This document shows positions 15,266 to 24,010 of a DNA stretch of 64,000 nucleotides, one piece after another. A program made the position numbers and the translations under genes. The notes beneath the pieces are model-generated. The model was not told where the DNA came from, did no database searches, and saw nothing but the letters and a program-made list of their open reading frames with translations. The stretch is from Stackebrandtia nassauensis DSM 44728 (lineage in GTDB: Bacteria > Actinomycetota > Actinomycetes > Mycobacteriales > Micromonosporaceae). The stretch spans positions 4,650,001 to 4,714,000 of the forward strand of contig NC_013947.1 of assembly GCF_000024545.1 (NCBI RefSeq), written 5' to 3'. Within the stretch, counting starts at the first letter, position 1. Each line of letters starts with the position of its first letter.

Positions 15266-18244
15266 TCAGCCCTTCTTGGCCTTGTCGTACTGCTCCATCG
15301 CCTTGTCGAGCTTCTCCAGCGCCTTGCCCTGCGCGGTGAGGTCGCCGTCCTTCATGGCCTTGTCCAGGTCGGCCAGCGCCTCGTCGATCGCGTCCAGGGC
15401 CTCCTGGACGTCCTTGGGCACCTCGCCGGTTCCGCCCTCGTCGTCGGGTTTGTCGTCCCCGGCGTCGTCGTCACCCGCGTCGGTGTCGCCGGTGTACTGG
15501 GCGATGACGTCCTCGACGGCGCCCTCGAAGGTCTTGGCGAACCCGATCTCACCGCCGTAGGACACCGCGACGTTCTGCAGCTCCGGCAGCGCGACACCCG
15601 AACCGGACGCCTGTTTCTGCAGGTACATCGGTTCGACGTACATGACGCCGTCGCCCACCGGCAGCGACAGCAGGTTGCCCCACTGCACATTGGAGTTCGC
15701 CTGCTCGTAGTTCTTCAACCGTTCGGCGACCCGTTCGTCCTGGGTGATGCTCTGGTGGATCTGCCGGGTCGACTCGATATCGGAACCGCCCACCTCGTAG
15801 ATGGTCAGCACCGGTCGCTGCTTCTCGTCGTAGCGGCCACTGACCAACGCCTGCAACACGTTCTCACTCGACTGCGGCGAGAACGTCGACGTCAGCTGGA
15901 ACTGCGGCGACTTCTGGTCGGGGTACTGCGCCTTGACGAAGTACGGCGGCAGCTTGTCGTCGGTGCCGGTCGGGTCCTTGGGGGTCTCCCACGCCTGGTT
16001 GCCGTTGATGAAGTCGGTCGGGTCGGTGACGTGGTAGCGCTGCAACAGTTCCTGCTGCACCTTGAACTGGTCCACCGGGTACCGCAGGTGCTTGCGCAGG
16101 TCGTCGGGCATCTTGGACTCCGACTTGACGATGTCGCCGAACGCGGCGTCCCACACCTTCAGCAGCGGGTCCTTCTCGCCGAACTCGTACAGTTCCACCT
16201 CGCCCGAATAGGCGTCCACGGTGGCCTTGACCGAGTTGCGCATGTAGTTGACGTCCTTGTTGGACTGCCGGGACGCGCCCTCGCCGGTGTAGCTGTCGGT
16301 GGTGGCGTCCTGGAGGTTCAGCCGCTGCGAGTACGGGAACGAGTCCGAAGTGGTGTAAGCGTCCAGCACCCACTTGATCTTGCCGTCCACGACCGTCGGG
16401 TAGGGATCGCCGTCGACGGTCAGGAACGGCGCCACCTTCTGCACCCGCTCGCGCGGCGTGCGGTCGTACAGCAGCCGCGAGTTGTCGTTGAACACGTCGG
16501 AGGTGACGAACTTGATCTCGCCCATGTCCCAGGCGTAGGCGGCCTTGCGCCAGAACGAGTTCATCGCCACGCCGCCCTTGCCGTCGTAGGTGACGTAGAT
16601 CGAGTTGTCGTCGCCCTTCTGTTCCTTGTCGTCGGTCTCGGTGTTCTCGTCGGTGGTGGTGCCACCGGCGGGACGGTCGTACTCCAGGGCCTTGCTGCCC
16701 TTGGGGGCGCCGACGATCGCGTAGTCGTCGTTGAGCTCACCGAAGTAGACCCTCGGCTGCTTGACCCCGAAGATCTCCTCTTCCTCCTTGGCCGTGGCCC
16801 GGCAGTCCTGGTCGTCCTCCGCGGCGGCGTCCTCCGGGTTGAGCAGCGAGCCCGAGGTGAACTCGGGGCCGTTGCCGCACACCTTGTTGCTGGGCGCGGT
16901 GACCAGTCCGTACCCGTGCGTGTAGACGGTGTGGCGGACGGCCCAGTTGTCCTTCTGCTTGTCGGTGAGCTTGTCGGGGTCGTACTCGCGCACACCGGTG
17001 ACGTAGTCCTGGAACCCGCCGTCGTCGCCGGGGTTGTCGTAGACGTCGACGTCCAGTTTCTCGTTGAACGCCTGGAAACCCTTGGCGCGCTGCTTCTGCG
17101 TGAACGAGTCGGAGATGATCGCCGGGTCCATCACCCGGGTGCTGTCGACGGTTCCCGGGTCGTCGTTCATCTGGTTGGGATCGGCGTTGCCGGTCGCCTT
17201 GTACGGCTCGGTCTTCAGATCGGCCATGCCGTAGGCGTAGCGGGTGCCCTCGATGGTGCGCGAGACGTACTCGCCCTCCTTGGCGGGCACGTTGGGCGTC
17301 ACCGAGAACTCGTTGACGAAGTACGGGTAGACCCCGCCCAGCGCGATCGCCGACACCAGCACCAGACCCAGCGCGGTGCCCGGGATGACCAGTGAGCGGG
17401 CGTAGTAGTTGGAGAACACCACGACGGTGATCGCGGCCAGCACCGACACCAGGATCAGGATGTTCTTGGCGGGCAGCAGCGCCGTCATCTCGGTGTAGCC
17501 ACCGCCGGTGACGCCGACCGAGGCACTGTCCTCAAGAGTCAGTCCGTAGCGGTCGAGGTAGTAGGCCACGGCCTTGAGCAGCACGAACAGGCCCACCAGG
17601 ATGGACAGGTGCCAGCGCGCGGCGGGGGTGACCCGCTCGCCGCGGCCCGACAGCCGCACCGCGCCGTACAGGTAGTGGGCGCCCAGCGCGGCGATGATGC
17701 CGATGACGACCATGGTGAAGCCCACACCCACCAGGTAACGCCAGAACGGCAGCTCGAACACGTAGAACCCGGCGTCCACATCGAATTCGGGGTCGGTGAC
17801 GCCGAACTTCTGCGAGTTGAAGAACAGCAGCCATTCCTGCCAGCGGCCCTGCGCCGAGATCCCGGCGAACACGCCCACCAGGGCGCCCAGGCCGCCGATC
17901 ACCCAGCCGACCTTGGCGGCGATGGCGTTGCGGTACCGCTCCATGCTCTGCTGCTCGGGGGTGTGCGGCACCGCGTCCGGCCGGAACCGGTAGGCCACCC
18001 ACAGGTTGGCCGCGGTCCACAGCGCCAGCGCGACGCCGAACACGGAGAACATCAGTACCCGGGTCCACACCAGGGTCGAGAACACCCCGGTGTAGCCGAC
18101 CGAGTCGTACCACAGATAAGAGGTGTACAGACCGGTGAGCCAGCCACCGACGGTCAGCAACGCGATGACGGCCACCAGGCCGCCGAGCACGTAGCGACCC
18201 CGCCGGTTGATGCGCGGTACGGACTTCGGGTTCCAAGTCGTCAC
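15266..18244 (-). CDS. UPF0182-family large membrane protein
   Basis: The 992-residue protein belongs to the UPF0182 family, of which mycobacterial Rv3193c is a member. About seven membrane helices occupy the first 320 residues, including the motif LYTSYLWYDSVGY. A large extracytoplasmic domain of about 550 residues follows (VSRTIEGTRYAYGM, RLLYDRTPRERVQKVAPFL). The tail is an acidic linker and an Ala/Lys/Asp coiled-coil-like region (LADLDKAMKDGDLTAQGKAL). The GTG start has AAGGGA upstream. Function is unknown. It lies tail to start with the PDZ protease gene, an order kept in mycobacteria. Confidence 0.93.
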   Translation of the reverse strand: MTTWNPKSVPRINRRGRYVLGGLVAVIALLTVGGWLTGLYTSYLWYDSVGYTGVFSTLVWTRVLMFSVFGVALALWTAANLWVAYRFRPDAVPHTPEQQSMERYRNAIAAKVGWVIGGLGALVGVFAGISAQGRWQEWLLFFNSQKFGVTDPEFDVDAGFYVFELPFWRYLVGVGFTMVVIGIIAALGAHYLYGAVRLSGRGERVTPAARWHLSILVGLFVLLKAVAYYLDRYGLTLEDSASVGVTGGGYTEMTALLPAKNILILVSVLAAITVVVFSNYYARSLVIPGTALGLVLVSAIALGGVYPYFVNEFSVTPNVPAKEGEYVSRTIEGTRYAYGMADLKTEPYKATGNADPNQMNDDPGTVDSTRVMDPAIISDSFTQKQRAKGFQAFNEKLDVDVYDNPGDDGGFQDYVTGVREYDPDKLTDKQKDNWAVRHTVYTHGYGLVTAPSNKVCGNGPEFTSGSLLNPEDAAAEDDQDCRATAKEEEEIFGVKQPRVYFGELNDDYAIVGAPKGSKALEYDRPAGGTTTDENTETDDKEQKGDDNSIYVTYDGKGGVAMNSFWRKAAYAWDMGEIKFVTSDVFNDNSRLLYDRTPRERVQKVAPFLTVDGDPYPTVVDGKIKWVLDAYTTSDSFPYSQRLNLQDATTDSYTGEGASRQSNKDVNYMRNSVKATVDAYSGEVELYEFGEKDPLLKVWDAAFGDIVKSESKMPDDLRKHLRYPVDQFKVQQELLQRYHVTDPTDFINGNQAWETPKDPTGTDDKLPPYFVKAQYPDQKSPQFQLTSTFSPQSSENVLQALVSGRYDEKQRPVLTIYEVGGSDIESTRQIHQSITQDERVAERLKNYEQANSNVQWGNLLSLPVGDGVMYVEPMYLQKQASGSGVALPELQNVAVSYGGEIGFAKTFEGAVEDVIAQYTGDTDAGDDDAGDDKPDDEGGTGEVPKDVQEALDAIDEALADLDKAMKDGDLTAQGKALEKLDKAMEQYDKAKKG

Positions 18245-18343
18245 AACGACTCCCTTGCGAGACGCGGATGTTCACGAAAAAGTCATGGGTGGACGGTGAC
18301 TGAGGGACGCCTCCTGCCCGGCAGACCCGGTCACCGGCACTCG

Positions 18344-19411
18344 TCAAGTTAAGCAGGTGGTCGGTTCGCCACCCTCGCGCAGGGTCTCGAGCTCCTTGAG
18401 AGCACCGTCCAGGGTGCTCACTTTGATCAGTTTCAATCCATCCGGGACGTTGGCCTTGGCGGCGGCGCAGTTGTCGGCCGGTGTCAGGAAGACCTTCGCA
18501 CCCTGCTGCGAGGCCGCCACCACCTTCTGCGCGATGCCGCCGATGGCGCCGACGTTGCCGTCCTCGTCGATCTCACCGGTGCCGATGATGTCGGCGCCGC
18601 CGGTGAGGTCCTCCTTGGAGACCCGGTCCACCATGGCCAGCGCGAAGATCAGGCCCGCCGACGGTCCGCCGACGTTGAGTCCCTCGGCGGTGACCTTCAG
18701 TCCATAGGGGTCCTTCTGCTTCGGCTCCACGTCGACGCCGGGCAGGATGGCCACGCCCTGCGAGTTCTCCTCGGGTGTGACCTTCACCTTCTTGTCCTTG
18801 CCGTCGCGGTCGACCGTCAGCTTCACGGCCTCGCCCGGTGCCTTGGCCGCGGCGGCGGCCAGCAGCTCGGCCAGCCGCTCCTGCGAGGTGACCTCCTCAC
18901 CGTCTACGGCGGTGATGACGTCGTCGCGTTTCAGGTCACCCTTGGAGGGGGAGTCGGAGTCGACCTTGGTGACGGTGACCTCGACCTCTTCTCCCAACTC
19001 GCGCAGCGCCGCGGTCTCGGCGGCGGCCTGCGAGTTCTCCCACATCTCCTCCTGCTCGGCGGCGATCTCCTCGTCGCTCTTGTCCTCGGGGAACTGCAAC
19101 TCCCGGGGCACGACGGCGTAGTCGTCCGACAGCCAGTAGTACAGCGCCCGCGCCAGCTCGATGTCGTCGTGGATGCGCACCGTCACCAGTCGCAGCTGGC
19201 CCTTCGACTTGGACGAGTACTTCTCGTCGGCGCTGATCAGCTCGACGGTCTTCTTCTTGCCGTCGTCGTCCTTGAACGTGTACTCGGCCAGCGCGTCGTA
19301 GGTGGGGCCGGGGCCCAGACCCACATAGGCCACTCGCATCGACAGCGCCTGCCAGGTCATGACGGACACCAGGATCGCGCCTATGAGCACCGTCAGCCCG
19401 CGCCGTCTCAT
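18344..19411 (-). CDS. PDZ-domain S16 (Lon-type) membrane protease
   Basis: The 355-residue protein has an N-terminal membrane anchor (7-28), a PDZ domain (about 150-215; DDVITAVDGEEV) and a Lon-like proteolytic domain with the catalytic Ser251 in GLNVGGPSAG and Lys296 in GIAQKVVAA. It is the counterpart of mycobacterial Rv3194c. The protease domain should lie outside the cytoplasm. The start at 19411 is chosen to match the family; an in-frame ATG at 19426 is possible. It is transcribed away from the DUF2342 gene across a ~100-nt shared promoter region. Confidence 0.9.
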   Translation of the reverse strand: MRRRGLTVLIGAILVSVMTWQALSMRVAYVGLGPGPTYDALAEYTFKDDDGKKKTVELISADEKYSSKSKGQLRLVTVRIHDDIELARALYYWLSDDYAVVPRELQFPEDKSDEEIAAEQEEMWENSQAAAETAALRELGEEVEVTVTKVDSDSPSKGDLKRDDVITAVDGEEVTSQERLAELLAAAAAKAPGEAVKLTVDRDGKDKKVKVTPEENSQGVAILPGVDVEPKQKDPYGLKVTAEGLNVGGPSAGLIFALAMVDRVSKEDLTGGADIIGTGEIDEDGNVGAIGGIAQKVVAASQQGAKVFLTPADNCAAAKANVPDGLKLIKVSTLDGALKELETLREGGEPTTCLT

Positions 19412-19507
19412 AACGGAATGCCGCATCCGCAGAAGCTTACGCTGTGGGCGTAGCCGTTGATCCTCGCCTTTCAGGTGACGTTCAGTTCCTTGGCGTACGG
19501 TGGACTG

Positions 19508-20797
19508 GTGAGTCCGGATAACCCATTTGGCTTCGGCGGCTTTCCCGAGGGAATGCCCGATCCCAACGATCCGCGTGTTCAACAGATGATGGCCCAACTG
19601 CAGCACATGATGTCGCAGCAGTCCTCCGGGCCGGTCAACTGGGACCTGGCCCGGCAGCTGGCGAATCAGCAGGTGGGCGAGGACCCGATGGTCGACTCCC
19701 GGTCGCGCACGGCCGGGGACGAGAGCCTGCGACTGGCAGACCTGTGGCTGGAGAACGCCACCACGCTGCCCTCGGGCACGTCCACGACCGTGGCGTGGAC
19801 CCGCAAGGACTGGATCGCGCACACCGTCGACACCTGGAAGGAGCTGGCCGAGCCGCTGGCGGCCCACATGGCCGACGCGCTGCAGGAGCTGGTTCCCGAG
19901 GACATGCGGGCGATGCTGGGCCCGATGTCGAGTCTGATGAAGGGCCTGGGTTCGACGCTGTTCGGGGCCCAGTTGGGACAGGCGATGGCTTCGCTGTCCA
20001 CTCAGGTGATGACCTCGACCGAGGTCGGGCTGCCGCTGGGGCCCGCGGGTACCGCGGCGCTGATCCCGGCGAACCTCGCCGAGTACGCCGAGGGCCTGGA
20101 GGACATCGACATCGACGAGGTCCGGCTGTACGTGTCGCTGCGCGAGACGGCGCACCACCGCCTGTACGGGCACGTGCCGTGGCTGCGGGCCCACATCCTG
20201 GGCGGCGTCGAGGCGTACTCGCGCGGCATCCACATCGACACCTCCGCGATCGAGTCGCTGACCGGCGATCTGGACTTCTCCGACCAGGAGGCGATGCGCA
20301 ACGTCGACCTCGGCGAACTGCTGCGCACTTCGGACACTCCGCAGCAGCAGGCCGCGGTGGCCCGGCTGGAGCACATGCTCGCGCTGGTGGGCGGCTGGGT
20401 GTCACACGTGGCGGCGCAGGCCGCCGGTGACCGGCTGCCCTCGCTGTCCAAGCTGACCGAGTCGGCCCGTCGCCGTCGGGCGACCGGCGGTCCCGCCGAA
20501 CGCACCTTCGAGGCACTGGTGGGCATGAAGCTCAGCCCCAAGAAGCTGCGCGAGGCCACGGCGCTGTGGGAGAAGCTGACCGAGGAGCGGGGCGTGGACG
20601 GCCGCGACGCCGTGTGGTCCCACCCGGACCTGATGCCCAGCCCCGAGGACCTGGACGACCCCGACGCCTTCGCGGCCCGCGAACCCGGCCTGGGCGACCT
20701 CGACATGTCGATCTTCGACCAACTGGCCGTCAACGACCCGAAACCTCCACGCGAGGACGACGACTCCGACGGCGACCAGGGCAAGAACCCGTCCTGA
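19508..20797 (+). CDS. Zinc-dependent metalloprotease, DUF2342 family
   Basis: The product is 429 residues from a GTG that gives the family N-terminus (SPDNPFGFGGFPEG). The N-terminal part is Met/Gln-rich and Pro/Gly-containing. The central helical domain carries LRETAHHRLYGHVPW, the zinc-site region of the DUF2342 (PF10103) family. A charged C-terminal tail follows. Rv3195 is the mycobacterial counterpart, in the same neighbourhood. Biological substrate is unknown. Confidence 0.88.
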   Translation: MSPDNPFGFGGFPEGMPDPNDPRVQQMMAQLQHMMSQQSSGPVNWDLARQLANQQVGEDPMVDSRSRTAGDESLRLADLWLENATTLPSGTSTTVAWTRKDWIAHTVDTWKELAEPLAAHMADALQELVPEDMRAMLGPMSSLMKGLGSTLFGAQLGQAMASLSTQVMTSTEVGLPLGPAGTAALIPANLAEYAEGLEDIDIDEVRLYVSLRETAHHRLYGHVPWLRAHILGGVEAYSRGIHIDTSAIESLTGDLDFSDQEAMRNVDLGELLRTSDTPQQQAAVARLEHMLALVGGWVSHVAAQAAGDRLPSLSKLTESARRRRATGGPAERTFEALVGMKLSPKKLREATALWEKLTEERGVDGRDAVWSHPDLMPSPEDLDDPDAFAAREPGLGDLDMSIFDQLAVNDPKPPREDDDSDGDQGKNPS

Positions 20798-20800
20798 CGG

Positions 20801-20870
20801 CTCGGCTCGGCTCGGCTCGGCTCGGCTCGGCTCGGCTCGGCTCGGCTCGGCTCGGCTCGGCTCGGCTCGG
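20801..20870. repeat. Pentanucleotide microsatellite (CTCGG)14
   Basis: Fourteen perfect tandem copies of CTCGG begin 4 nt after the stop of the metalloprotease gene and end 35 nt before the stop of the convergent peptidase gene. A perfect 70-bp pentamer array should change length by slippage. It lies wholly outside the genes; any effect would be on transcript ends. Confidence 0.95.
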
Positions 20871-20904
20871 CCGATGATGCTCGGCTGCCGCCGCGGCGGG
20901 GGGC

Positions 20905-21441
20905 TCAGACTGACTTGGCGGCCGCGAGGCTGGCGTCGGCGATGCCCTCCAGGTAGCCCCGGGCGCGTTCGGTCTTCGGGTATCGCTGCACCAGCGCCCA
21001 GAAGTCACGGCCGTGACGCGGCACGATCAGGTGGGCCAGCTCGTGGAGCAACACGTAGTCGACCACCCAGTCGGGCATGCGAGCCAGGCGCGACGACAGC
21101 CGGATGGTCCCGTCCTCGGGCGTGCACGAGCCCCAGCGGCTCTCCTGGTTGTCGACCCACCGCACACTTACCGGCCGCGCTGCGGCCGGAAAGTCGGGGT
21201 AATAACGGCGGGCCAACTTCTGGGCCCGCGCCTTGAGGGCGGCATCACCGCCTTTGCCTGCCCGTTTGTCACGGGCACGGAGTCTGCCGAGCATGCGATC
21301 GACCCACTCGGCTTCCTCGTCCCGAGTGAACTGGTCGGGTATCAGCACGACGACACGTTCCCCGTCTCGGTAGGCCGACACCGTGCGCCGCCGGCGCGTG
21401 CTGCGCCGCACTTCGACCGGGGGGCTAGCTTTCCGGGCCAT
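20905..21441 (-). CDS. YgjP-like (DUF45) zinc metallopeptidase
   Basis: The 178-residue protein has the gluzincin-type motif HELAH (133-137), a further His143 in PRHGRDFW and the family signature NQESRWGSC (about 99-106). This places it in the YgjP/SprT-like M48-related group. No signal peptide or membrane helix is present, so it acts in the cytoplasm. The N-terminus is Arg-rich. Substrate unknown. Its position in the UPF0182-whiB7-uvrD2 block is typical of actinobacteria. Confidence 0.87.
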   Translation of the reverse strand: MARKASPPVEVRRSTRRRRTVSAYRDGERVVVLIPDQFTRDEEAEWVDRMLGRLRARDKRAGKGGDAALKARAQKLARRYYPDFPAAARPVSVRWVDNQESRWGSCTPEDGTIRLSSRLARMPDWVVDYVLLHELAHLIVPRHGRDFWALVQRYPKTERARGYLEGIADASLAAAKSV

Positions 21442-21527
21442 GGTCGTACGCTATCCATCCGACGCCACTACGTACAGTCCGCGATTCGGGAAGCTGTCCC
21501 GATTCGCCCCGATATATCCCTAAAAAT

Positions 21528-21564
21528 CCCCGTCGATATCCCACTCATTGAGACATCGACGGGG
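21528..21564 (-). terminator. Rho-independent terminator of the DUF5679 gene
   Basis: CCCCGTCGAT (21528-21537) and ATCGACGGGG (21555-21564) form a perfect 10-bp stem with a 17-nt loop. Read on the minus strand, the stem is followed by ATTTTTAG. It begins 13 nt after the stop of the small zinc-ribbon gene. Confidence 0.88.
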
Positions 21565-21576
21565 AGATTCAGCCGC

Positions 21577-21732
21577 TTAGTCGTTCTTGCCGAGAATGCG
21601 GTTCATCTTGGTTCCGCAGACCGGGCAGGTGCCTTTGGCCATCCGCCGCCCCGTCGCGGTCTCCTCCACGTTCCCCTGGAAATCCCGTTTCTCCCGGCAT
21701 TTGACGCAGTACCCGTTGTATGTCTTCGCCAT
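21577..21732 (-). CDS. DUF5679 zinc-ribbon protein (51 aa)
   Basis: A 51-residue protein with two CxxC knuckles, Cys9/Cys12 (GYCVKCREK) and Cys36/Cys39 (GTCPVCGTKMNRILGK), forming one zinc ribbon. Its length and sequence match the DUF5679 family of tiny actinobacterial proteins. Function is unknown; such ribbons often bind nucleic acid or ribosomes. It has its own terminator. Confidence 0.85.
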   Translation of the reverse strand: MAKTYNGYCVKCREKRDFQGNVEETATGRRMAKGTCPVCGTKMNRILGKND

Positions 21733-21885
21733 GGTGGCCCCCTTGTGATCAGGCGTGGTCGCTAGCCCACGCTAGGGGCAGGATGCCATGAATTCAGGCT
21801 CGCAGGCTGTGGCCACGCCGTTTGGCGCCGGTATTCTCAGGCACGGCTCAGGCCTGGGTCCCCCGCTCGTGGCACGATGGGAGCC

Positions 21886-23223
21886 GTGAGCGACATTCCG
21901 CGCGGCCCGGTGGCACGCACCGCCAAATTGGCTTCCCTCCCGCTGGGTTTCGCGGGACGGGCGGCGTGGGGCATCGGCAAGAAGATGACCGGCTTCGCCG
22001 AATCCGTCATCAGCGAGAAGGTGCAGCAGCGCACCGCCGAGCAGCTTTTCAGCGTGTTGGGCCAGCTCAAGGGCGGGGCGATGAAGCTCGGCCAGGCGCT
22101 GTCGGTGTTCGAGGCGGCGCTTCCCGACCACCTGGCGTCCCCGTACCGGGCCGCGCTGACCAAACTGCAGGACGCGGCCCCGCCGCTGCCCGCCGCCAGC
22201 GTCCACAAGGTGCTGGCCGCCGAGCTGGGCGACGACTGGCGCGACAGTTTCACCGAGTTCGACGACTCCCCCGCCGCCGCGGCCAGCATCGGCCAGGTGC
22301 ACAAGGCAGTGTGGGGCGACGGCCGCGAGGTCGCTGTCAAGGTCCAGTACCCGGGCGCGGGCGACGCGCTGGTGTCGGACCTCAAACAGCTGGGCCGGTT
22401 CGCCTCGCTGTTTCGGATCCTGCAGCCCGGCCTCGACATCAAACCGCTCATCGCCGAGCTGCGCGAGCGCGTCGTCGAGGAACTCGACTACAACCTGGAG
22501 GCCGAGGCGCAGCGGGCCTTCGCCAAGGCCTACGCCGACGACCCGGAGATCTTCGTCCCCGACGTGGTCGCCGGAGCCAGGCGGGTCATCATCACCGAAT
22601 GGGCCGAGGGCACGCCGCTGTCGCAGGTCATCGCCTCGGGCACCCAGGAGGAGCGCGACCTGGCCGGGCACCGGCTGTCCACGCTGCACTTCTCCGGCCC
22701 TGAGCGGGCCGGGCTGCTGCACGCCGACCCGCACCCGGGCAATTTCCGCATGACCGACGACGGCCGACTCGTGGTGCTGGACTTCGGCGCCGTGGCCCGG
22801 CTGCCGCAGGGCCTGCCCGCGCCGATCGGCCCGCTGGTTCGCCTCGCGCTGGCCGGTGAGGCAGAGCAGGTGCTGGAGGGGCTGCGCGCCGAGGGCTTCA
22901 TTCCCGAAGACGCCGACATCGACGCCGACGCGGTACTGGAGTACCTGCTGCCGATGCTGGACCCGATCGCCACCGACGACTTCCAGTTCAGCCGGTCCTG
23001 GTTGCGGGCCGAGGCCACCCGGCTGGCCAATCCCAAGAGCGAGGCCTACGCGATGGGCAAGCAGCTCAACCTGCCGCCGTCGTACCTGCTGATCCACCGG
23101 GTGACGCTGGGCTCCATCGGGGTGCTGTGCCAGTTGAGGGCCCGCGCCAGCTGGCGGTCCATCCTGGAGCAGTGGCTGCCGGGATTCGCCGAGCCGTCGA
23201 AGAAGCCCAAGTCCGCCAAGTGA
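21886..23223 (+). CDS. ABC1/AarF-family atypical kinase
   Basis: The 445-residue protein shows the ABC1 signatures: GAMKLGQALSVFE (KxGQ), the Ala-rich loop AAASIGQVHKA, the Lys strand EVAVKVQYPG, EELDYNLEAEAQ, HADPHPGNF and VLDFGAV. Family members are small-molecule or lipid-linked ATPases/kinases. The mycobacterial counterpart is Rv3197, next to whiB7 as here. The GTG at 21886 gives the common N-terminus SDIPRGPVARTAKLASLPLGFAGR; an ATG 9 nt upstream is in frame. Confidence 0.9.
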   Translation: MSDIPRGPVARTAKLASLPLGFAGRAAWGIGKKMTGFAESVISEKVQQRTAEQLFSVLGQLKGGAMKLGQALSVFEAALPDHLASPYRAALTKLQDAAPPLPAASVHKVLAAELGDDWRDSFTEFDDSPAAAASIGQVHKAVWGDGREVAVKVQYPGAGDALVSDLKQLGRFASLFRILQPGLDIKPLIAELRERVVEELDYNLEAEAQRAFAKAYADDPEIFVPDVVAGARRVIITEWAEGTPLSQVIASGTQEERDLAGHRLSTLHFSGPERAGLLHADPHPGNFRMTDDGRLVVLDFGAVARLPQGLPAPIGPLVRLALAGEAEQVLEGLRAEGFIPEDADIDADAVLEYLLPMLDPIATDDFQFSRSWLRAEATRLANPKSEAYAMGKQLNLPPSYLLIHRVTLGSIGVLCQLRARASWRSILEQWLPGFAEPSKKPKSAK

Positions 23224-23253
23224 AAGCCCCCGTCCGATTCGGACGGGGGCTTT
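23223..23253. terminator. Strong hairpin terminator after the ABC1 kinase
   Basis: AAAGCCCCCGTCC (23223-23235) and GGACGGGGGCTTT (23241-23253) form a perfect 13-bp stem with a 5-nt loop, starting at the stop codon. The ends supply A- and T-runs for either strand, so it can also terminate the whiB7-side transcript that ends at 23277. Confidence 0.93.
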
Positions 23254-23276
23254 GGAGATATCAGGCTCGCCGGTGA

Positions 23277-23522
23277 CTACCGGTAGTCGTGCCGACGACG
23301 CTTGACGTCGCGCAGGACGTCCGCGTACCTTCGCCTGTGCCGGTGCTCCGGGCGCCATATTTCGCGCATTCGGACCCTGGCCAGGGCTTCATTCATGAGT
23401 TCCAACTTCTTGACTCCAGTCTTGATGGCGGGTCTGGTGAAGGACCCGAACAGTCGATTCCGTTTTCGAGCGGTGGGGACGGTCGTCGTCGCGACGCCGT
23501 GGGGTTCGTTGGGGCGGTACAT
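23277..23522 (-). CDS. Small basic protein cotranscribed with whiB7 (81 aa, unknown)
   Basis: The ATG follows the whiB7 stop by a single base (TGA-G-ATG) and has GGAGG at 9 nt, so translation is probably coupled to whiB7. The 81-residue product is rich in Arg, Lys and His, with long helices (KLELMNEALARVRMREIWRPEHRHRRRYADVLRDVKRRRH). It has no Cys and no membrane segment. I do not recognise a family. Net charge and position suggest binding to RNA, DNA or the ribosome, but this is inference. Confidence 0.6.
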   Translation of the reverse strand: MYRPNEPHGVATTTVPTARKRNRLFGSFTRPAIKTGVKKLELMNEALARVRMREIWRPEHRHRRRYADVLRDVKRRRHDYR

Positions 23523-23523
23523 C

Positions 23524-23907
23524 TCAGGCAGCCTCCAACGTCGCCATGACGTCCTTGGTGCGCTCGGCCAGCGCGGCCTGCGCGGCGGCCTCCTGCTCGG
23601 CGGCGTCCTTACGCGGACGTCCCCGGGGCCGCTTGCGCGCCACGATGGCACCGGCCTCGAAGATCTCGCCGCCCCAGACACCCCAGGGCTCCTGACGGTC
23701 CATGGCTCCGGCCAGGCACTCGACCTTCACCGGGCAGTCCGCGCAAAGGCTCTTGGCGAACTCCAGCTCGGTCGGGGTGTCGGCGAACCACAGGTCCGCG
23801 TCGTACTCGCGGCAGGCGAGGTCCCTGCCTTTGTTGATGGCCTGCTCGCGCAGACCCGGGCCGAGGGTCATCACCTCGGTCACCTCTCTTTCGGTCGTGA
23901 TCGTCAT
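23524..23907 (-). CDS. whiB7: WhiB7 redox-sensitive transcription factor
   Basis: The four WhiB cysteines are present (DLACREYD; LCADCPVKVECLAG), then EPWGVWGGE and an AT-hook RPRGRPRKD. The AT-hook combined with GVWGGEIFEAGAIVARKRPRGRPRK is specific to WhiB7/WblC, the activator of intrinsic antibiotic resistance that binds the primary sigma factor and AT-rich DNA just upstream of -35. The neighbouring uvrD2 and ABC1 kinase genes confirm the call by synteny. Two near-identical start contexts occur: CCGAGAAAT before ATG at 23931 and again before ATG at 23907. I use the second. Confidence 0.92.
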   Translation of the reverse strand: MTITTEREVTEVMTLGPGLREQAINKGRDLACREYDADLWFADTPTELEFAKSLCADCPVKVECLAGAMDRQEPWGVWGGEIFEAGAIVARKRPRGRPRKDAAEQEAAAQAALAERTKDVMATLEAA

Positions 23908-23955
23908 CTGATTTCTCGGGTAGTGGGTCATCGGGAATTTCTCGGGTAATAGAAA

Positions 23956-23991
23956 GAGGCCGCGGATCCCGGTGACGGGTTCCGCGGCCTC
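23956..23991 (-). promoter_or_regulatory. whiB7 leader attenuator hairpin
   Basis: GAGGCCGCGGA (23956-23966) and TCCGCGGCCTC (23981-23991) form a perfect 11-bp stem with a further CCC/GGG pair inside. On the minus strand it is followed by TTTCTATT and lies about 25-50 nt before the whiB7 start. Known whiB7 leaders contain such an intrinsic terminator, which ribosome-targeting drugs relieve. The structure is seen directly; the mechanism is inferred from the family. Confidence 0.85.
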
Positions 23992-24010
23992 GAAGTGAGC
24001 CGGTGGGCAG

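Noticed and set aside
15755-17395. A 546-codon plus-strand open frame inside UPF0182
   Set aside because: Antisense to a conserved 992-residue membrane protein; the Val/Leu/His/Arg-rich product is an artefact of codon bias.
20730-21008. Repeat peptides such as (RLGSA)n or (AEPSR)n crossing the CTCGG array
   Set aside because: They are translations of a pentanucleotide microsatellite between two stop codons; no gene with a ribosome site contains them.
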